Shown: positions 18,070 through 27,071 of the stretch, one piece after another | Position numbering within the stretch: position 1 is the stretch's first letter | Layout: each line of letters begins with the position of its first letter | From: Bullifex porci | GTDB lineage: Bacteria; Spirochaetota; Spirochaetia; Sphaerochaetales; Sphaerochaetaceae | Length of the DNA: 52,825 bases | Assembly (NCBI RefSeq): GCF_009695635.1 | Contig: NZ_VUNN01000017.1 | Coordinates: 1-52,825 of the forward strand | Reading direction: 5' to 3' | The notes under the pieces: model-generated | The model's input: only the letters and a program-made list of their open reading frames with translations | Database searches by the model: none | Told to the model about the DNA's origin: nothing | Position numbers and translations under genes: made by a program

Positions 18070-18897
18070 TTAAAGAAGATCGTCGAAATCACCTGTATCA
18101 ACAACATCTGCAAGAGCTTCTTCATCACCCTCATCACCATAAGATGCTGCTGAATAGTCGATATCACTATCCTCGCTCTCTTCATAGTAGAGAATTCTTG
18201 AGCAATAAGGACAATACTCTGTTGTATTACCCATTCTTACATCGTTAACAAACTGAACTGGTAATACCATGTGACAGCCCTGACATACCTGGCCATGAAT
18301 AGCAACAATACCTACACCACTCTTGTTCTTTACAATATTACAGAACTTTGTGTAAATCTCATCGCTAATACCCTGCTCTTTGATCTCAATACACTTTTCT
18401 TCGAGCTGAGCAATCTGCTGCTTCTTCTCATTGATAATACTATCAATTTCAGCATTCTTAGCATCTACATCAGCTTTAATAGCATCACAAACAGCTTCCT
18501 GCTCATCGAGCTGAGTCTTAAGCTGTTCAACAAGTGCTGTTGAAGCATTTCTAGCTCTAAGAAGACCATTTTCCTTAATCTTAGCCTCTTCAATCTGCTT
18601 GGAAAGTGCTTCATACTCTCTTTGAGTAGTGATAGAATCCATCATCTTCTCAGCATTTGTTCTTGTCTGAAATGCTTCATCATAACGGATAGAATTAGAA
18701 GCAGCATCTTCCTTTGCCTTGAGATACTTATCATTAAGCTCCAAGAACTTCTGATTTGCTACTGCAAGCTCTTCCTTTTGAGACTTTAGATTCTCAGGAA
18801 GTAATTCAATCTCTTTTTCAAGATCAAATTTTACCCTTAACACATCCTGTAATGTGAGAAGGAGATTGTCGATTTGCTGTAAATCTTTATCAGCCAT
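18070..18897 (-). CDS. Coiled-coil protein with C4 zinc ribbon (zf-RING_7 family)
   Basis: A 275-residue cytoplasmic protein. Residues about 10-190 form a long coiled coil (many E, K, Q, L heptads). It is followed by a C-terminal zinc ribbon with two knuckles, CQGCHMVLP and CPYC, about 21 residues apart, preceded by the usual GVGIVAIHGQV segment. This is the PF02591-type family found in spirochaetes and chlamydiae, with no settled function. An acidic tail (DSDIDYSAASYGDEGDEE) ends it. It lies 20 bases after rpoD and just before rnpB, suggesting a role near transcription or RNA metabolism; that is inference. Confidence 0.85.
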   Translation of the reverse strand: MADKDLQQIDNLLLTLQDVLRVKFDLEKEIELLPENLKSQKEELAVANQKFLELNDKYLKAKEDAASNSIRYDEAFQTRTNAEKMMDSITTQREYEALSKQIEEAKIKENGLLRARNASTALVEQLKTQLDEQEAVCDAIKADVDAKNAEIDSIINEKKQQIAQLEEKCIEIKEQGISDEIYTKFCNIVKNKSGVGIVAIHGQVCQGCHMVLPVQFVNDVRMGNTTEYCPYCSRILYYEESEDSDIDYSAASYGDEGDEEALADVVDTGDFDDLL

Positions 18898-18917
18898 TAT
18901 ATTTCACTCCTCAAAGA

Positions 18918-21341
18918 TCAAACGTAATCTTTTAATTTTCTACTTCGTTTAGGGTGGCGTAGTCTTCTCAAAGCCTTAGCTTCGATCTGACGAATACGTT
19001 CACGTGTAACATCAAAATACAACCCAACTTCTTCAAGTGTCAATGGATATCCATCGTCAAGACCAAATCTCATGCGAAGGACCTCCTGCTCACGAGCAGG
19101 TAGAGTTGTAAGAACATCTTTAATTTGCTCCTGTAAAAGAACATATGCAGTCTGATTAGCTGGGTTCTCAACATCCTTATCCTCGATGAAGTCAGAAAGT
19201 AAGCTATCTTCCTCCTCACCAACCGGTGTTTCAAGAGAAATTGGTTCACGAGAAACGTTCTTAACAGCCTTAACCTTCTTTTCATCCCATCCGAGGCGCT
19301 CTGCAATTTCTGCATCGGTCGGCTCTCTACCTAAGGACTGTAATAGAGATCTAGACTCTCTTACAACCTTGTTAATCTGCTCAATCATGTGTACTGGAAC
19401 ACGGATTGTTCTAGCTTGGTCAGAAATAGAACGAGTAATAGCCTGTCTAATCCACCAGGTTGCATATGTAGAGAACTTAAAGCCCTTTCTATATTCAAAC
19501 TTCTCAACTGCCTTAATAAGACCAATATTACCCTCTTGTACAAGATCAAAGAAGTGTAAGCCTCTATTGGTATATTTTTTAGCAATTGATACTACAAGTC
19601 TAAGGTTAGCCTTAATGAGACGGTCCTTAGCATCCTTCATCATCTTCTGACCACTCTTGATAGTCTTAACGTTATCAAGAATCTTTTGAGTACCAGTTCT
19701 AAGCTCCTTAGTTGGATTATTTGGGTCAAAACGATCATCAAAGGATTCAAACTCATAGCATATCTGCTTTAGCTTCTTTTCAGTTATCTGAAGCTCTTTA
19801 ATATCCTGCTTAATCTCATCGGCACTAAGACCAAGACGCTCTTCAATTCCAGCAACCTTACTTCTTGTTGCAAGATCACGTCCAAGCTGTCTTAATTCCT
19901 TTGCGATATCACCATCACTAGCGATTTGAAGCTTACGAGTTAAAATTCTATTTTTATCTGTACATTCTTTAATAAAATCAGCAGCTTGAATAAATTTTTC
20001 AGTAAGCTCATCAATTTCTTCCTGCTGAATTACCATAGGATAGTACCAAATAGGAACATATGTACTGTTCTCAGAAACCTGCTTAACAGCCTCTTCATAT
20101 GCTTCATCAACCTCTAAAGCTGCAGAGATACCATCTTCTTCGTTTTCTACAAATTCCTCACCCTCAGCACCTTCTATTACCTCCTCTGAAGAAGCAAAAA
20201 TAGAGGACTCATTTTTATCGATGATATTTGCCTTCTTGACAATCATCTTATTGCCATAAGGGTTTGTAATCTTTACATATTCATTTAACTCATATTCCTT
20301 AAGGTCCTTTACATCAACACCAAGGAACTTAGCTAAATCCTTTTTATTATCATCATCAAAGAATTCAACGTCATCAAGCTTAACCTCAAAGCCACCGAGG
20401 TATAGCTTCATTAACTCATCTCTCTTCTTGTTGAATCTTTCATCATTAATTAATTCTTCACCTGTAAGAATTGCTTTTTGGATTTGGTCGTTATAATCCT
20501 TTAAATATTTGTTAGCGACCTTAAGACCTTCCTTATAGTTTGAAGAGTAGTGCTTTTGCTTACTAATTAAATTCTTAAGCTCTTCAGGAGAGATAGAATC
20601 ATCATCCTCATCGATTTTTGTTGAAATCTGCTGATAGATTTTTGTGTACATAGAGATAAGTACACCACTCTCTCTAATAACAGAACGAATTACTTCATCT
20701 CCAGATTCCATCTGCTTAGAAAGAGTTACTTCCTGAGCTGCATCGAGCAAATTCTCTTTACCAATCTCACGAAGATATAATCTAATAGGGTCATCACCAC
20801 TTGTTTCACCCTTATCAGAGCCTAAGATAGTATGACTTCTTTCATGGTCATGTGAATCACTAATCTGTGAGATATCTACATATTGCTCAGATGAGCCTAC
20901 ATGCTCATCCTCAGATGACCAAGATGAAATAGTAGGTGCATCATTATCAACATCTTCCTCTTCATCGTAGTCTTCATCATCGTCATCATCGTGGGATATT
21001 TCAGTTGAAGCATCACTAGGCTCTGGGATAGCATACTCATCTTCATGGTTCTCATCTCCAAGATCCTCTTCTAAGAATGAATCATCTAGATCATCCCCAC
21101 CTTCCTCTAATACTTCAGCTGTAGGTTCATCACTATTAACTTCGCTTTCATCCTCATGATATTCAATTCCATTATCACTAAGCTCAGCGATGAGATCATC
21201 AATTTCATTGGATATCTTATTTAATTCATCCTCACTCATTTTTAAGAGTGCATTTATATCCTTTTTTAGAATATACCCACCCCTCTCTATGCTCTTCTTT
21301 GTGAGTTCTTTAATTAAAAGATTCCTTGTTTCTTCATTCAT
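18918..21341 (-). CDS. rpoD: Primary sigma factor RpoD (sigma-70)
   Basis: An 807-residue housekeeping sigma factor, much longer than typical (about 600). Residues 1-60 resemble region 1.1; 62-182 is an extended, very acidic, low-complexity linker; region 1.2 starts near 183 ([14 protein letters not shown]). A large non-conserved region with a further acidic block ([15 protein letters not shown]) covers about 230-560. Region 2 ([30 protein letters not shown]), region 3 ([20 protein letters not shown]) and region 4 ([19 protein letters not shown]) are normal. The start overlaps the dnaG stop by eight bases, so the two are coupled. Confidence 0.95.
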   Translation of the reverse strand: MNEETRNLLIKELTKKSIERGGYILKKDINALLKMSEDELNKISNEIDDLIAELSDNGIEYHEDESEVNSDEPTAEVLEEGGDDLDDSFLEEDLGDENHEDEYAIPEPSDASTEISHDDDDDEDYDEEEDVDNDAPTISSWSSEDEHVGSSEQYVDISQISDSHDHERSHTILGSDKGETSGDDPIRLYLREIGKENLLDAAQEVTLSKQMESGDEVIRSVIRESGVLISMYTKIYQQISTKIDEDDDSISPEELKNLISKQKHYSSNYKEGLKVANKYLKDYNDQIQKAILTGEELINDERFNKKRDELMKLYLGGFEVKLDDVEFFDDDNKKDLAKFLGVDVKDLKEYELNEYVKITNPYGNKMIVKKANIIDKNESSIFASSEEVIEGAEGEEFVENEEDGISAALEVDEAYEEAVKQVSENSTYVPIWYYPMVIQQEEIDELTEKFIQAADFIKECTDKNRILTRKLQIASDGDIAKELRQLGRDLATRSKVAGIEERLGLSADEIKQDIKELQITEKKLKQICYEFESFDDRFDPNNPTKELRTGTQKILDNVKTIKSGQKMMKDAKDRLIKANLRLVVSIAKKYTNRGLHFFDLVQEGNIGLIKAVEKFEYRKGFKFSTYATWWIRQAITRSISDQARTIRVPVHMIEQINKVVRESRSLLQSLGREPTDAEIAERLGWDEKKVKAVKNVSREPISLETPVGEEEDSLLSDFIEDKDVENPANQTAYVLLQEQIKDVLTTLPAREQEVLRMRFGLDDGYPLTLEEVGLYFDVTRERIRQIEAKALRRLRHPKRSRKLKDYV

Positions 21342-23178
21342 TATCTACTACCCTTCTGTCATTGAAAAGACGGTCCTTAAGCTCTAAAATTTCCTTCTCG
21401 ATTGAGAACTTTTCATTTAATAAAGTCTTAAGATCCTCATTTGCAATGCCATCCTGCTCACCCTGTTTCAACTGGGCAGAAATTAATTGACGCTCCTCTT
21501 CCTTCTTTCTTAAGCTAAGACGATCAAGAATCTCATCTATAACGACCTGTGGTCGCTCACGTCTGAACTCCTCTAGTTCAAAGGACGTATTAACATCATT
21601 GCGGACTCTCTCGTCAGCAAAAAGCGATAAGAAGATCTCATCACTTGTGCCCATATTGCTTCGACGCATGTTTTCAAGCGCTACAAAGATCATTTGTGCT
21701 TCCTTATCCTTAAGATCACCAAAGTTTAAAACCTTAGTGTACTCAGAGAATAATTCTCTATGATTTGCAAAGATTAACATCAAATACAAATCAAGTGAGA
21801 TAGCACTTGTATTTAGTGGCTCAAAATGTACCTGCTCCTCCCTTATTGGATTTTCATATACCTTTCTAACCACTGGGTTTCGGTTAAGATCAGAGTAAAT
21901 CTGTTCTTGACCAACGCTAAGAAGCTCACTAACTCGTTGTACATAGCTTTCCTTCTCAACCTGGCTTTGAGTTGCGTTGATAAAGTCCTTTAAATACGAT
22001 ACGAAATCAGATTTGCCTTTTGGCGTCCGTATATTATACAAATTCAAGCCATTATTGACAAGATAGCTAAATCCTGTCTGTTTATTAAGTAATATGTTTT
22101 TTACAGCCTCTTCACCCTTTGTTTCTAGTAATTCAGAAGCATCCTTAGCGCCCTCAATTCTTAATACGCCTACCTCTATATTCTTTTCCTGAAGCATTAC
22201 TATTGCCTTCTCTGTGGCCTTCTGTCCAGCACCATCAGAGTCGAAGAGTAAATCTACATGAGAGCAATATCTGCAAATTAAATCTGCCTGCTCACTAGTA
22301 AATGCAGTACCAAAAGGTGCAACAGCATTTCTTATACCTGATTGCTGCAAGGAAATTGCATCAAAGTTTCCCTCACAAACTATTACACTCTTTTCCTTTT
22401 TTATTACATCTAGACCTTCATAAAACGCATATAGATTGTGCTTCTTTGAATATATTACAGTTTCAGGTGTATTAATATACTTTGGAGCATTCTCCCTAAA
22501 AGAGAGATCTCTAGCACCAAAGGCTACAATCTTACCCTGCCAATTTTTAACAGGGAACATTAAACGATTAGCAAATAGTGGATACGGATAGTGATTACTA
22601 CTAAATAATCCACTCTTTTTTAATGCCTCATCACTATATGACTTACTCTTAAGAAAATCATATAACCATTTAGGATCCTGAGGAGCATAGCCTAAGGAGA
22701 AGCGTAAAATAGTTTCATCTGAAATCTTTCTCTTTCTTAGGTAATCAAGAGCCCTTTTTCCACTTTCTGTTTTTAATAGCATATAGGAGAAGGTCTTTGT
22801 TAATCTGTCATAAAGATCAAATAAAGCATCTCTCTCTTCTCTTTCTTTATTAGTATTAGATGATTTCTTATCTGTCTTCTCTAGCTCAACTCCAGCCTTT
22901 TCTGCAAGAAACTCAACACTCTCTGGAAATGTTAAATGCTCCATTTCCATAACAAAATTAAACATTGTTCCTGTCGCATGACAGCCAAAGCAATAATAAC
23001 GTGAGCTTTCAATATCTAATTTACATGAAGGAGTTCTTTCTTGCCCATTACCATGAAAGGGACATTTAATCCAAGGCTTTCCACTCTTTTGATATATTTG
23101 GGTATAAGAGCTTGCAACATCAACTATTGATAGTTTACGTTTAATCTCTTCTATAGTTTTATCAGAATATATCGGCAA
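21334..23178 (-). CDS. dnaG: DNA primase
   Basis: A 614-residue primase that makes RNA primers at the replication fork. The N-terminal zinc-binding domain has C39-P-F-H42 and C63-F-G-C66. The RNA-polymerase basic core and Toprim domain follow ([17 protein letters not shown] for the catalytic Glu; [12 protein letters not shown] for the DxD), and then a helicase-binding C-terminal part. The start is TTG with GTGAGG nine to ten bases upstream; no better ATG exists before the zinc domain. It heads dnaG-rpoD-zinc-ribbon-rnpB; rpsU, often present in this cluster elsewhere, is absent here. Confidence 0.95.
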   Translation of the reverse strand: MPIYSDKTIEEIKRKLSIVDVASSYTQIYQKSGKPWIKCPFHGNGQERTPSCKLDIESSRYYCFGCHATGTMFNFVMEMEHLTFPESVEFLAEKAGVELEKTDKKSSNTNKEREERDALFDLYDRLTKTFSYMLLKTESGKRALDYLRKRKISDETILRFSLGYAPQDPKWLYDFLKSKSYSDEALKKSGLFSSNHYPYPLFANRLMFPVKNWQGKIVAFGARDLSFRENAPKYINTPETVIYSKKHNLYAFYEGLDVIKKEKSVIVCEGNFDAISLQQSGIRNAVAPFGTAFTSEQADLICRYCSHVDLLFDSDGAGQKATEKAIVMLQEKNIEVGVLRIEGAKDASELLETKGEEAVKNILLNKQTGFSYLVNNGLNLYNIRTPKGKSDFVSYLKDFINATQSQVEKESYVQRVSELLSVGQEQIYSDLNRNPVVRKVYENPIREEQVHFEPLNTSAISLDLYLMLIFANHRELFSEYTKVLNFGDLKDKEAQMIFVALENMRRSNMGTSDEIFLSLFADERVRNDVNTSFELEEFRRERPQVVIDEILDRLSLRKKEEERQLISAQLKQGEQDGIANEDLKTLLNEKFSIEKEILELKDRLFNDRRVVDNE

Positions 23179-23230
23179 AGCAAAAACCTCACTATTTTAA
23201 CAATATCTTAATTGGGAAAATTTACAACAA

Positions 23231-23671
23231 TTATTTTTTAATTTTTCTATAATTATCTCTTTTTTTTGCTTTATCTAATTGTTCCCTAATTTCCTTCTCA
23301 CTATGTAGTTCTCCCTCTCCTATTCCAGGACAGGCTTCCTTTTCTGCATAAAAGAGTGCTTTATCACTTAATAGATAATCCCAGAAAGGATATGTGGAGC
23401 ATTGTAATGGCTTTACAGGATAAATCGTACACCCCTTATCAGATAAAAAGATACAGGAGTAATCTTCTCTTTCCTTTAGTGAGATATCGTAGTAGGTTCC
23501 TCTATCAATTAAACGAGTGTACTTATTTAAAAACTCTTCTTCAGCTAAGCCTAAATAGGAAGAAATATGCTCTATTTCATCCTTAGATAGAAAAACATAA
23601 CCTGGCTCACCTGAACAGCAGTGACCACAAAGCTTACATGTAAATTTTAATCCTGAGGAATACCAGGCCAT
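23231..23671 (-). CDS. YkgJ-family cysteine-cluster protein
   Basis: A 146-residue cytoplasmic protein of the zinc/iron-chelating CxxxCxxC family (UPF0153/YkgJ). The N-terminal CKLCGHCC, then CIFLSDKGCTIYPVKPLQCSTYPFW, and a C-terminal CPG give the usual set of about eight cysteines that bind a metal or cluster. Function is not established. The start is the ATG at 23671, with AGGAGAT at the right distance; an in-frame ATG at 23704 lies inside the tRNA-Tyr terminator hairpin and is rejected. Confidence 0.85.
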   Translation of the reverse strand: MAWYSSGLKFTCKLCGHCCSGEPGYVFLSKDEIEHISSYLGLAEEEFLNKYTRLIDRGTYYDISLKEREDYSCIFLSDKGCTIYPVKPLQCSTYPFWDYLLSDKALFYAEKEACPGIGEGELHSEKEIREQLDKAKKRDNYRKIKK

Positions 23672-23688
23672 TTTATCTCCTGTATACA

Positions 23689-23716
23689 CAAAAAAACCTT
23701 CCAAATATTGGAAGGC
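23689..23716 (-). terminator. Terminator after tRNA-Tyr
   Basis: An 8- to 9-bp stem CCTTCCAA / TTGGAAGG (23697-23715) with a short loop, followed on the minus strand by seven T. It lies eight bases beyond the tRNA-Tyr 3' end and 18 bases upstream of the YkgJ start. Confidence 0.85.
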
Positions 23717-23723
23717 TTTTTAG

Positions 23724-23805
23724 TGGAGAGAGAAGGATTCGGACCTTCGAAGGCTTAGCCAACAGATTTACAGTCTGCCCCCTTTGACCGCTCGGGAACC
23801 TCTCC
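23724..23805 (-). tRNA. tRNA-Tyr (anticodon GTA)
   Basis: An 82-base class II tRNA with a long variable arm. The acceptor arm GGAGAGG pairs with TCTCTCC (last pair G-T), discriminator A, and the anticodon loop CTGTAAA gives GTA for tyrosine codons TAT/TAC. CCA is not encoded. Oddity: the T-loop reads TCCGAAT, so position 55 is C where nearly all tRNAs have U (pseudouridine). Confidence 0.95.
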
Positions 23806-23827
23806 ATGCTGTCAAAACAACGATTAG

Positions 23828-23857
23828 TATTTAACCTAAAATAGAGATAAATGTCAA
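23828..23857 (-). promoter_or_regulatory. Promoter of tRNA-Tyr
   Basis: On the minus strand, TTGACA (23857-23852) is followed after 17-18 bases by TTAAATA (23834-23828). It lies about 22 bases before the tRNA 5' end. Confidence 0.65.
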
Positions 23858-23926
23858 CCACTATTTAATAAATATTTTACAAAAAATATAGAGGTTTTTG
23901 CTATATCCTTACCCTAAAATTAAATA

Positions 23927-24418
23927 TTAAAAATTATTTCTGCTAACAACCTTTTTACTTAGCTCAATAGCAACATTTTTAGGAACCATTTTAGAAATAT
24001 CTGCTCCAAAGGCTGCCATTTCCTTTATAGCTGAGCTTCTCAATAAGAAATAATGAGGGTCTGTAGGCATGAAAAGAGTTTCAACACCTGGTAGGAGCTG
24101 CTTATTAGTCATTGCAAGCTCAAACTCATAGCCAAAATCAGCAAGAGCTCTAACACCTCTAATCATAACATCAACATTTAATTGCTTAGCAATATCTACA
24201 GTTAACCCTTGGTATGATAGTACCTCAATATTATCAAGACCAATAAAGTTGTCCTTAATAAGCTTTATTCTCTCCTCTGCTGTAAAGAGACATTTCTTCG
24301 CAATGTTATCAGCAACTACTACATAGAGCTTATCATAGAGCTTTGCACTACGCTCGATTATATTAATATGTCCTAAGGTTGGTGGATCAAAGGATCCAGG
24401 AAACATGGCACTAGTCAT
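23927..24418 (-). CDS. coaD: Phosphopantetheine adenylyltransferase
   Basis: A 163-residue enzyme that adenylates 4'-phosphopantetheine to dephospho-CoA, the fourth step of CoA synthesis. N-terminal FPGSFDPPTLGHINII has the nucleotide-binding T/HxGH motif (here T-L-G-H); the second motif appears as YFLLRSSAIKEMAAFGADI (family ISSTxIRE; here LRSSAIKE). The start overlaps the upstream gene's stop (ATGA). coaX, the first step, is at 35623-36384. Confidence 0.94.
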   Translation of the reverse strand: MTSAMFPGSFDPPTLGHINIIERSAKLYDKLYVVVADNIAKKCLFTAEERIKLIKDNFIGLDNIEVLSYQGLTVDIAKQLNVDVMIRGVRALADFGYEFELAMTNKQLLPGVETLFMPTDPHYFLLRSSAIKEMAAFGADISKMVPKNVAIELSKKVVSRNNF

Positions 24419-24867
24419 ACTTTAGTTCCTTCTACATATGCCTTCATCTTCTCAAAGCTTTCTTGGTTCTCATAGACATATCTTTCGACAATAGACCAAG
24501 AGCCATTTTCATCCTTTTCAAGTAAAGCAAAGGTACCTCTACCTATGTAGCTAATTGTTTGGTTTTCATGAACACTATGATTTTTCTTAAGATCCTCTAG
24601 GACACAATCAAAATGGACAAATGAGCCATCAGGATTAATCATAGCTTGAGAAATATTATGAATAGTCTCACCACAGATAGAACAGCTAACTAATGGCTCT
24701 TTAATTATCTTAGCTGGGCTAACTTGTAGCTTAGATTTATATGGATGTGGCTTAGGAACCCCTGACACCTGATTCAGTGTAGCAAACCCTGTGAGCTTTG
24801 AATCATCACATTTCTTCTTTTCTTTTTTCTTTAATTCCTTTTTTGGGAAGTTATTTTTTGCTTTCAT
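24415..24867 (-). CDS. Small zinc-finger-like protein upstream of coaD, function unknown
   Basis: A 150-residue protein with a very basic N-terminus (KKELKKKEKKK) and a probable zinc site: CSICGE, then a short beta hairpin, then HFDC (C-x2-C ... H-x2-C) near residues 62-86. The C-terminus is RGTFALLEKDENGSWSIVER-like. I do not recognise the family. The start is taken at 24867: TATAAT (24879-24874) ends six bases before this ATG, indicating a leaderless message. Earlier in-frame starts (ATG 24873, GTG 24903) lie in the promoter and in the rplS terminator. It overlaps coaD by four bases. Confidence 0.72.
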   Translation of the reverse strand: MKAKNNFPKKELKKKEKKKCDDSKLTGFATLNQVSGVPKPHPYKSKLQVSPAKIIKEPLVSCSICGETIHNISQAMINPDGSFVHFDCVLEDLKKNHSVHENQTISYIGRGTFALLEKDENGSWSIVERYVYENQESFEKMKAYVEGTKV

Positions 24868-24873
24868 ACCCAT

Positions 24874-24904
24874 ATTATAAAAAAAAGGTGACAAATTTGC
24901 CACC
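24874..24904 (-). terminator. rplS terminator merged with the next gene's -10 box
   Basis: The hairpin 24887-24904 (arms GGTGGCAAA / TTTGTCACC, almost palindromic) is followed on the minus strand by eight T, a strong intrinsic terminator for the ffh-rplS operon. TATAAT (24879-24874) begins at the end of the T-run and appears to serve as the -10 box of the next gene, with a weak TGGCAA -35 inside the terminator stem. Confidence 0.75.
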
Positions 24905-24926
24905 CTTAGAAAAATTAGTTATAGAC

Positions 24927-25283
24927 TTAGTTAGCCTTTTTTCTGATAAGCTCCTTAACCTTAGCAGCCTTACCAACCTTACCTCTGATATAATAGAGCT
25001 TAGCTCTTCTAACACGACCACATCTAACAACCTCAATCTTATCGATTCTTGGTGAGTGGAGTGGGAAGATTCTTTCTACGCCTACACCATAGCTAATCTT
25101 TCTAACTACGAAAGATCTACCAATACCTGTATTGTTCTTTGCAATAACAATACCTTCAAAAACCTGAATTCTTTCAGTAGTTCCTTCAACAATCTTGAAG
25201 AAAACTTTAATTGTGTCACCTACAGAGAAATTCTCTGCATCCTTCTTAATCTGCTTTGCTTCAATAGCCTTAATTAAGTCCAT
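24927..25283 (-). CDS. rplS: 50S ribosomal protein L19
   Basis: A 118-residue ribosomal protein at the 30S-50S interface. Family marks: [40 protein letters not shown], and [16 protein letters not shown] followed by [18 protein letters not shown]. It starts 14 bases inside trmD (AAGGGG upstream of the ATG), the last gene of the classical ffh-rpsP-khpA-rimM-trmD-rplS operon, and is followed by a strong terminator. Confidence 0.97.
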   Translation of the reverse strand: MDLIKAIEAKQIKKDAENFSVGDTIKVFFKIVEGTTERIQVFEGIVIAKNNTGIGRSFVVRKISYGVGVERIFPLHSPRIDKIEVVRCGRVRRAKLYYIRGKVGKAAKVKELIRKKAN

Positions 25284-26016
25284 TTTCGCCGAACCCCTTA
25301 TTATCTAACAATTCAATAAATTTTTTTCTGCTTTCCACGTCGAGAGAGGCGTTAGTCAGCACTTCCGGTCGGCTCAGCATCGTTTTTTCGAGCCTTTGGA
25401 AAACACGCCAGGTAGCAATCCTTTCGTGATGACCGGATAATAATACCTCAGGAACATTTTTTTTGCAATACCTTTCAGGTCTTGTATACTGAGGATATTC
25501 AAGCAAAGGAGATGAAAAACTCTCATCCTCTAAGCTTTCTTTTGAAATAACTCCATCGATTAATCTAAAGATTGCATCGATTATTACGATCGAGCTAGTC
25601 TCACCACTAGTTAGAACGTAATCACCGATAGAAATTTCATCATCAACCCATTCATCTATTACTCTTTGATCAAGGCCCTCATAGTGTCCACAGATAAATG
25701 TTAAGCGATCCTCATTAGATAATTGCTTTGCATATTCCTGATTAAAAAGCTTACCTGAGGGAGTTGGAAATATAACTCTTGATTTAGCTGCATCTATACT
25801 ATTTAGAGCTAAATACAATGGCTCTGGCTTTAAAACCATACCAGCTCCGCCACCATAAGGTACATCATCACAAGTGTGATGATTATCAAAAGTAAAATCT
25901 CTGAAGTTAATTATATTATAAGTAATTATTCCCTTTTCAACAGCACGAGCCATGATAGAATTCTCAAAAAAGGACTTTATCATGTCTGGAAAAAGTGTGA
26001 GGATATCTATATGCAT
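25270..26016 (-). CDS. trmD: tRNA (guanine37-N1)-methyltransferase
   Basis: A 248-residue SPOUT-class enzyme that methylates G37 next to the anticodon and prevents frameshifting. N-terminal [13 protein letters not shown]; the trefoil-knot AdoMet site includes [13 protein letters not shown] and [13 protein letters not shown]; the C-terminal part binds tRNA. The ATG overlaps the rimM stop (TGATG) and its 3' end overlaps rplS by 14 bases. Confidence 0.96.
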   Translation of the reverse strand: MHIDILTLFPDMIKSFFENSIMARAVEKGIITYNIINFRDFTFDNHHTCDDVPYGGGAGMVLKPEPLYLALNSIDAAKSRVIFPTPSGKLFNQEYAKQLSNEDRLTFICGHYEGLDQRVIDEWVDDEISIGDYVLTSGETSSIVIIDAIFRLIDGVISKESLEDESFSSPLLEYPQYTRPERYCKKNVPEVLLSGHHERIATWRVFQRLEKTMLSRPEVLTNASLDVESRKKFIELLDNKGFGENGLN

Positions 26017-26525
26017 CAGTCCATCAATTCCTTAATAAGGAGTACAATCTCTTTTTTGTTAAAATCGGGCTTTGACACAAATTGAGGGATATTAGGAACA
26101 ATTTTTATCTCTCCCTTATCATTTCTGACATTAAGATATAAGCCCTGAGCACCATCTGAAAGATATTCTACTTTACCTAAGACTTCCTGGTTATATACAA
26201 TGCTTAAGCCAATTAAATCAGCAATATAGTACTCACCAGCTTTTAATTTAGGAGCCTTTGAACGAGGAATATACATTACTGAGCCAGATAAATATCTTGC
26301 TTTTTCGGGAGAATCATAACCTATAAATTTAAAAAGAATATTTGAAGAATGAACCTCTATGTCTTCAATAGTAACAGCTACCTGTTTACCGTCCCTTGTC
26401 TTTAGGATACATGAATCCAGCTTCATTAAGTGATCATACTCTCCAGATAGAGAGTTAATCTTAATAAAGCCATTAACACCATGTGTTTTTCCTACAGTAG
26501 CGGTAGCAAGTAGCTGTTCTTCCAT
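26016..26525 (-). CDS. rimM: Ribosome maturation factor RimM
   Basis: A 169-residue factor for late 30S assembly, binding S19. N-terminal half has the ATVGKTHGVNGFIKI strand (GxHGxxG form), and a C-terminal PRC-barrel part begins near YYIADLIGLSIVYN and ends with FVSKPDFNKKEIVL. Its start overlaps the khpA stop by one base (TAATG). Confidence 0.94.
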   Translation of the reverse strand: MEEQLLATATVGKTHGVNGFIKINSLSGEYDHLMKLDSCILKTRDGKQVAVTIEDIEVHSSNILFKFIGYDSPEKARYLSGSVMYIPRSKAPKLKAGEYYIADLIGLSIVYNQEVLGKVEYLSDGAQGLYLNVRNDKGEIKIVPNIPQFVSKPDFNKKEIVLLIKELMD

Positions 26526-26758
26526 TAGTCTAAAATCTCCAAAACGGCACGTTTGCCATCTTTAGTTGCGCTGGCGGAAAGAATAGTTCTTATCGCTTTT
26601 GCAATTCTACCTTGTTTTCCGATGACCTTTCCAACATCATCTTGAGCGACATGAAGTTCAAGGATAGTTGATTTCTCTCCTTCAACTTTGTTGACAAATA
26701 CTTCATCAGGGTTATCGACAAGGCTCTTGACTACGAATTCAACAAGTTCCTTCTCCAT
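26525..26758 (-). CDS. khpA: KH-domain RNA-binding protein KhpA
   Basis: A 77-residue single KH domain protein, with the GxxG loop in [18 protein letters not shown]. In other bacteria it pairs with KhpB and binds many RNAs. GGAGG precedes the ATG. The gap from rpsP is 17 bases, and the order rpsP-khpA-rimM is the standard one. Confidence 0.94.
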   Translation of the reverse strand: MEKELVEFVVKSLVDNPDEVFVNKVEGEKSTILELHVAQDDVGKVIGKQGRIAKAIRTILSASATKDGKRAVLEILD

Positions 26759-26775
26759 AACTGAACCTCCGGATA

Positions 26776-27042
26776 TTAACCCTGGACAGTACGGTTACAA
26801 GAAATACCTTTTGCGTTAAGAATCTTCTTTACTGTTGCAGATGGGTTTGCACCCTTCTTTAACCATTCTGCTGCTTTTTCTGCATCGATAGTTGTCTGTC
26901 TGTCTTCAGCTTCAATTGGATGATATGTACCAATCTCATCAATAGTTCTGCTTGTTGCTGCAGCTCTGCTGTCCATAACAACAACACGATAGTAAGGTCT
27001 CTTCTTAGACCCAAAGCGCTTTAGTCTCATGCTAACACTCAC
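26776..27042 (-). CDS. rpsP: 30S ribosomal protein S16
   Basis: An 88-residue ribosomal protein: [20 protein letters not shown] near the start and [15 protein letters not shown] later. The start is chosen as GTG at 27042 ([11 protein letters not shown]), as AAGGAG lies seven bases upstream. The ATG at 27030 would give the common N-terminus but has no site at a workable distance, and a longer in-frame start at 27075 lies within ffh without support. Confidence 0.95.
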   Translation of the reverse strand: MSVSMRLKRFGSKKRPYYRVVVMDSRAAATSRTIDEIGTYHPIEAEDRQTTIDAEKAAEWLKKGANPSATVKKILNAKGISCNRTVQG

Positions 27043-27071
27043 GGCTTTACTCCTTATTCTACTTGATAGAC

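Noticed and set aside
23673-23861. 62-codon minus-strand frame covering tRNA-Tyr
   Set aside because: It runs straight through the tRNA and its terminator and is open only by chance.
24867-24903. Longer N-termini for the gene upstream of coaD
   Set aside because: The extra residues would be encoded by the rplS terminator stem, T-run and -10 box.
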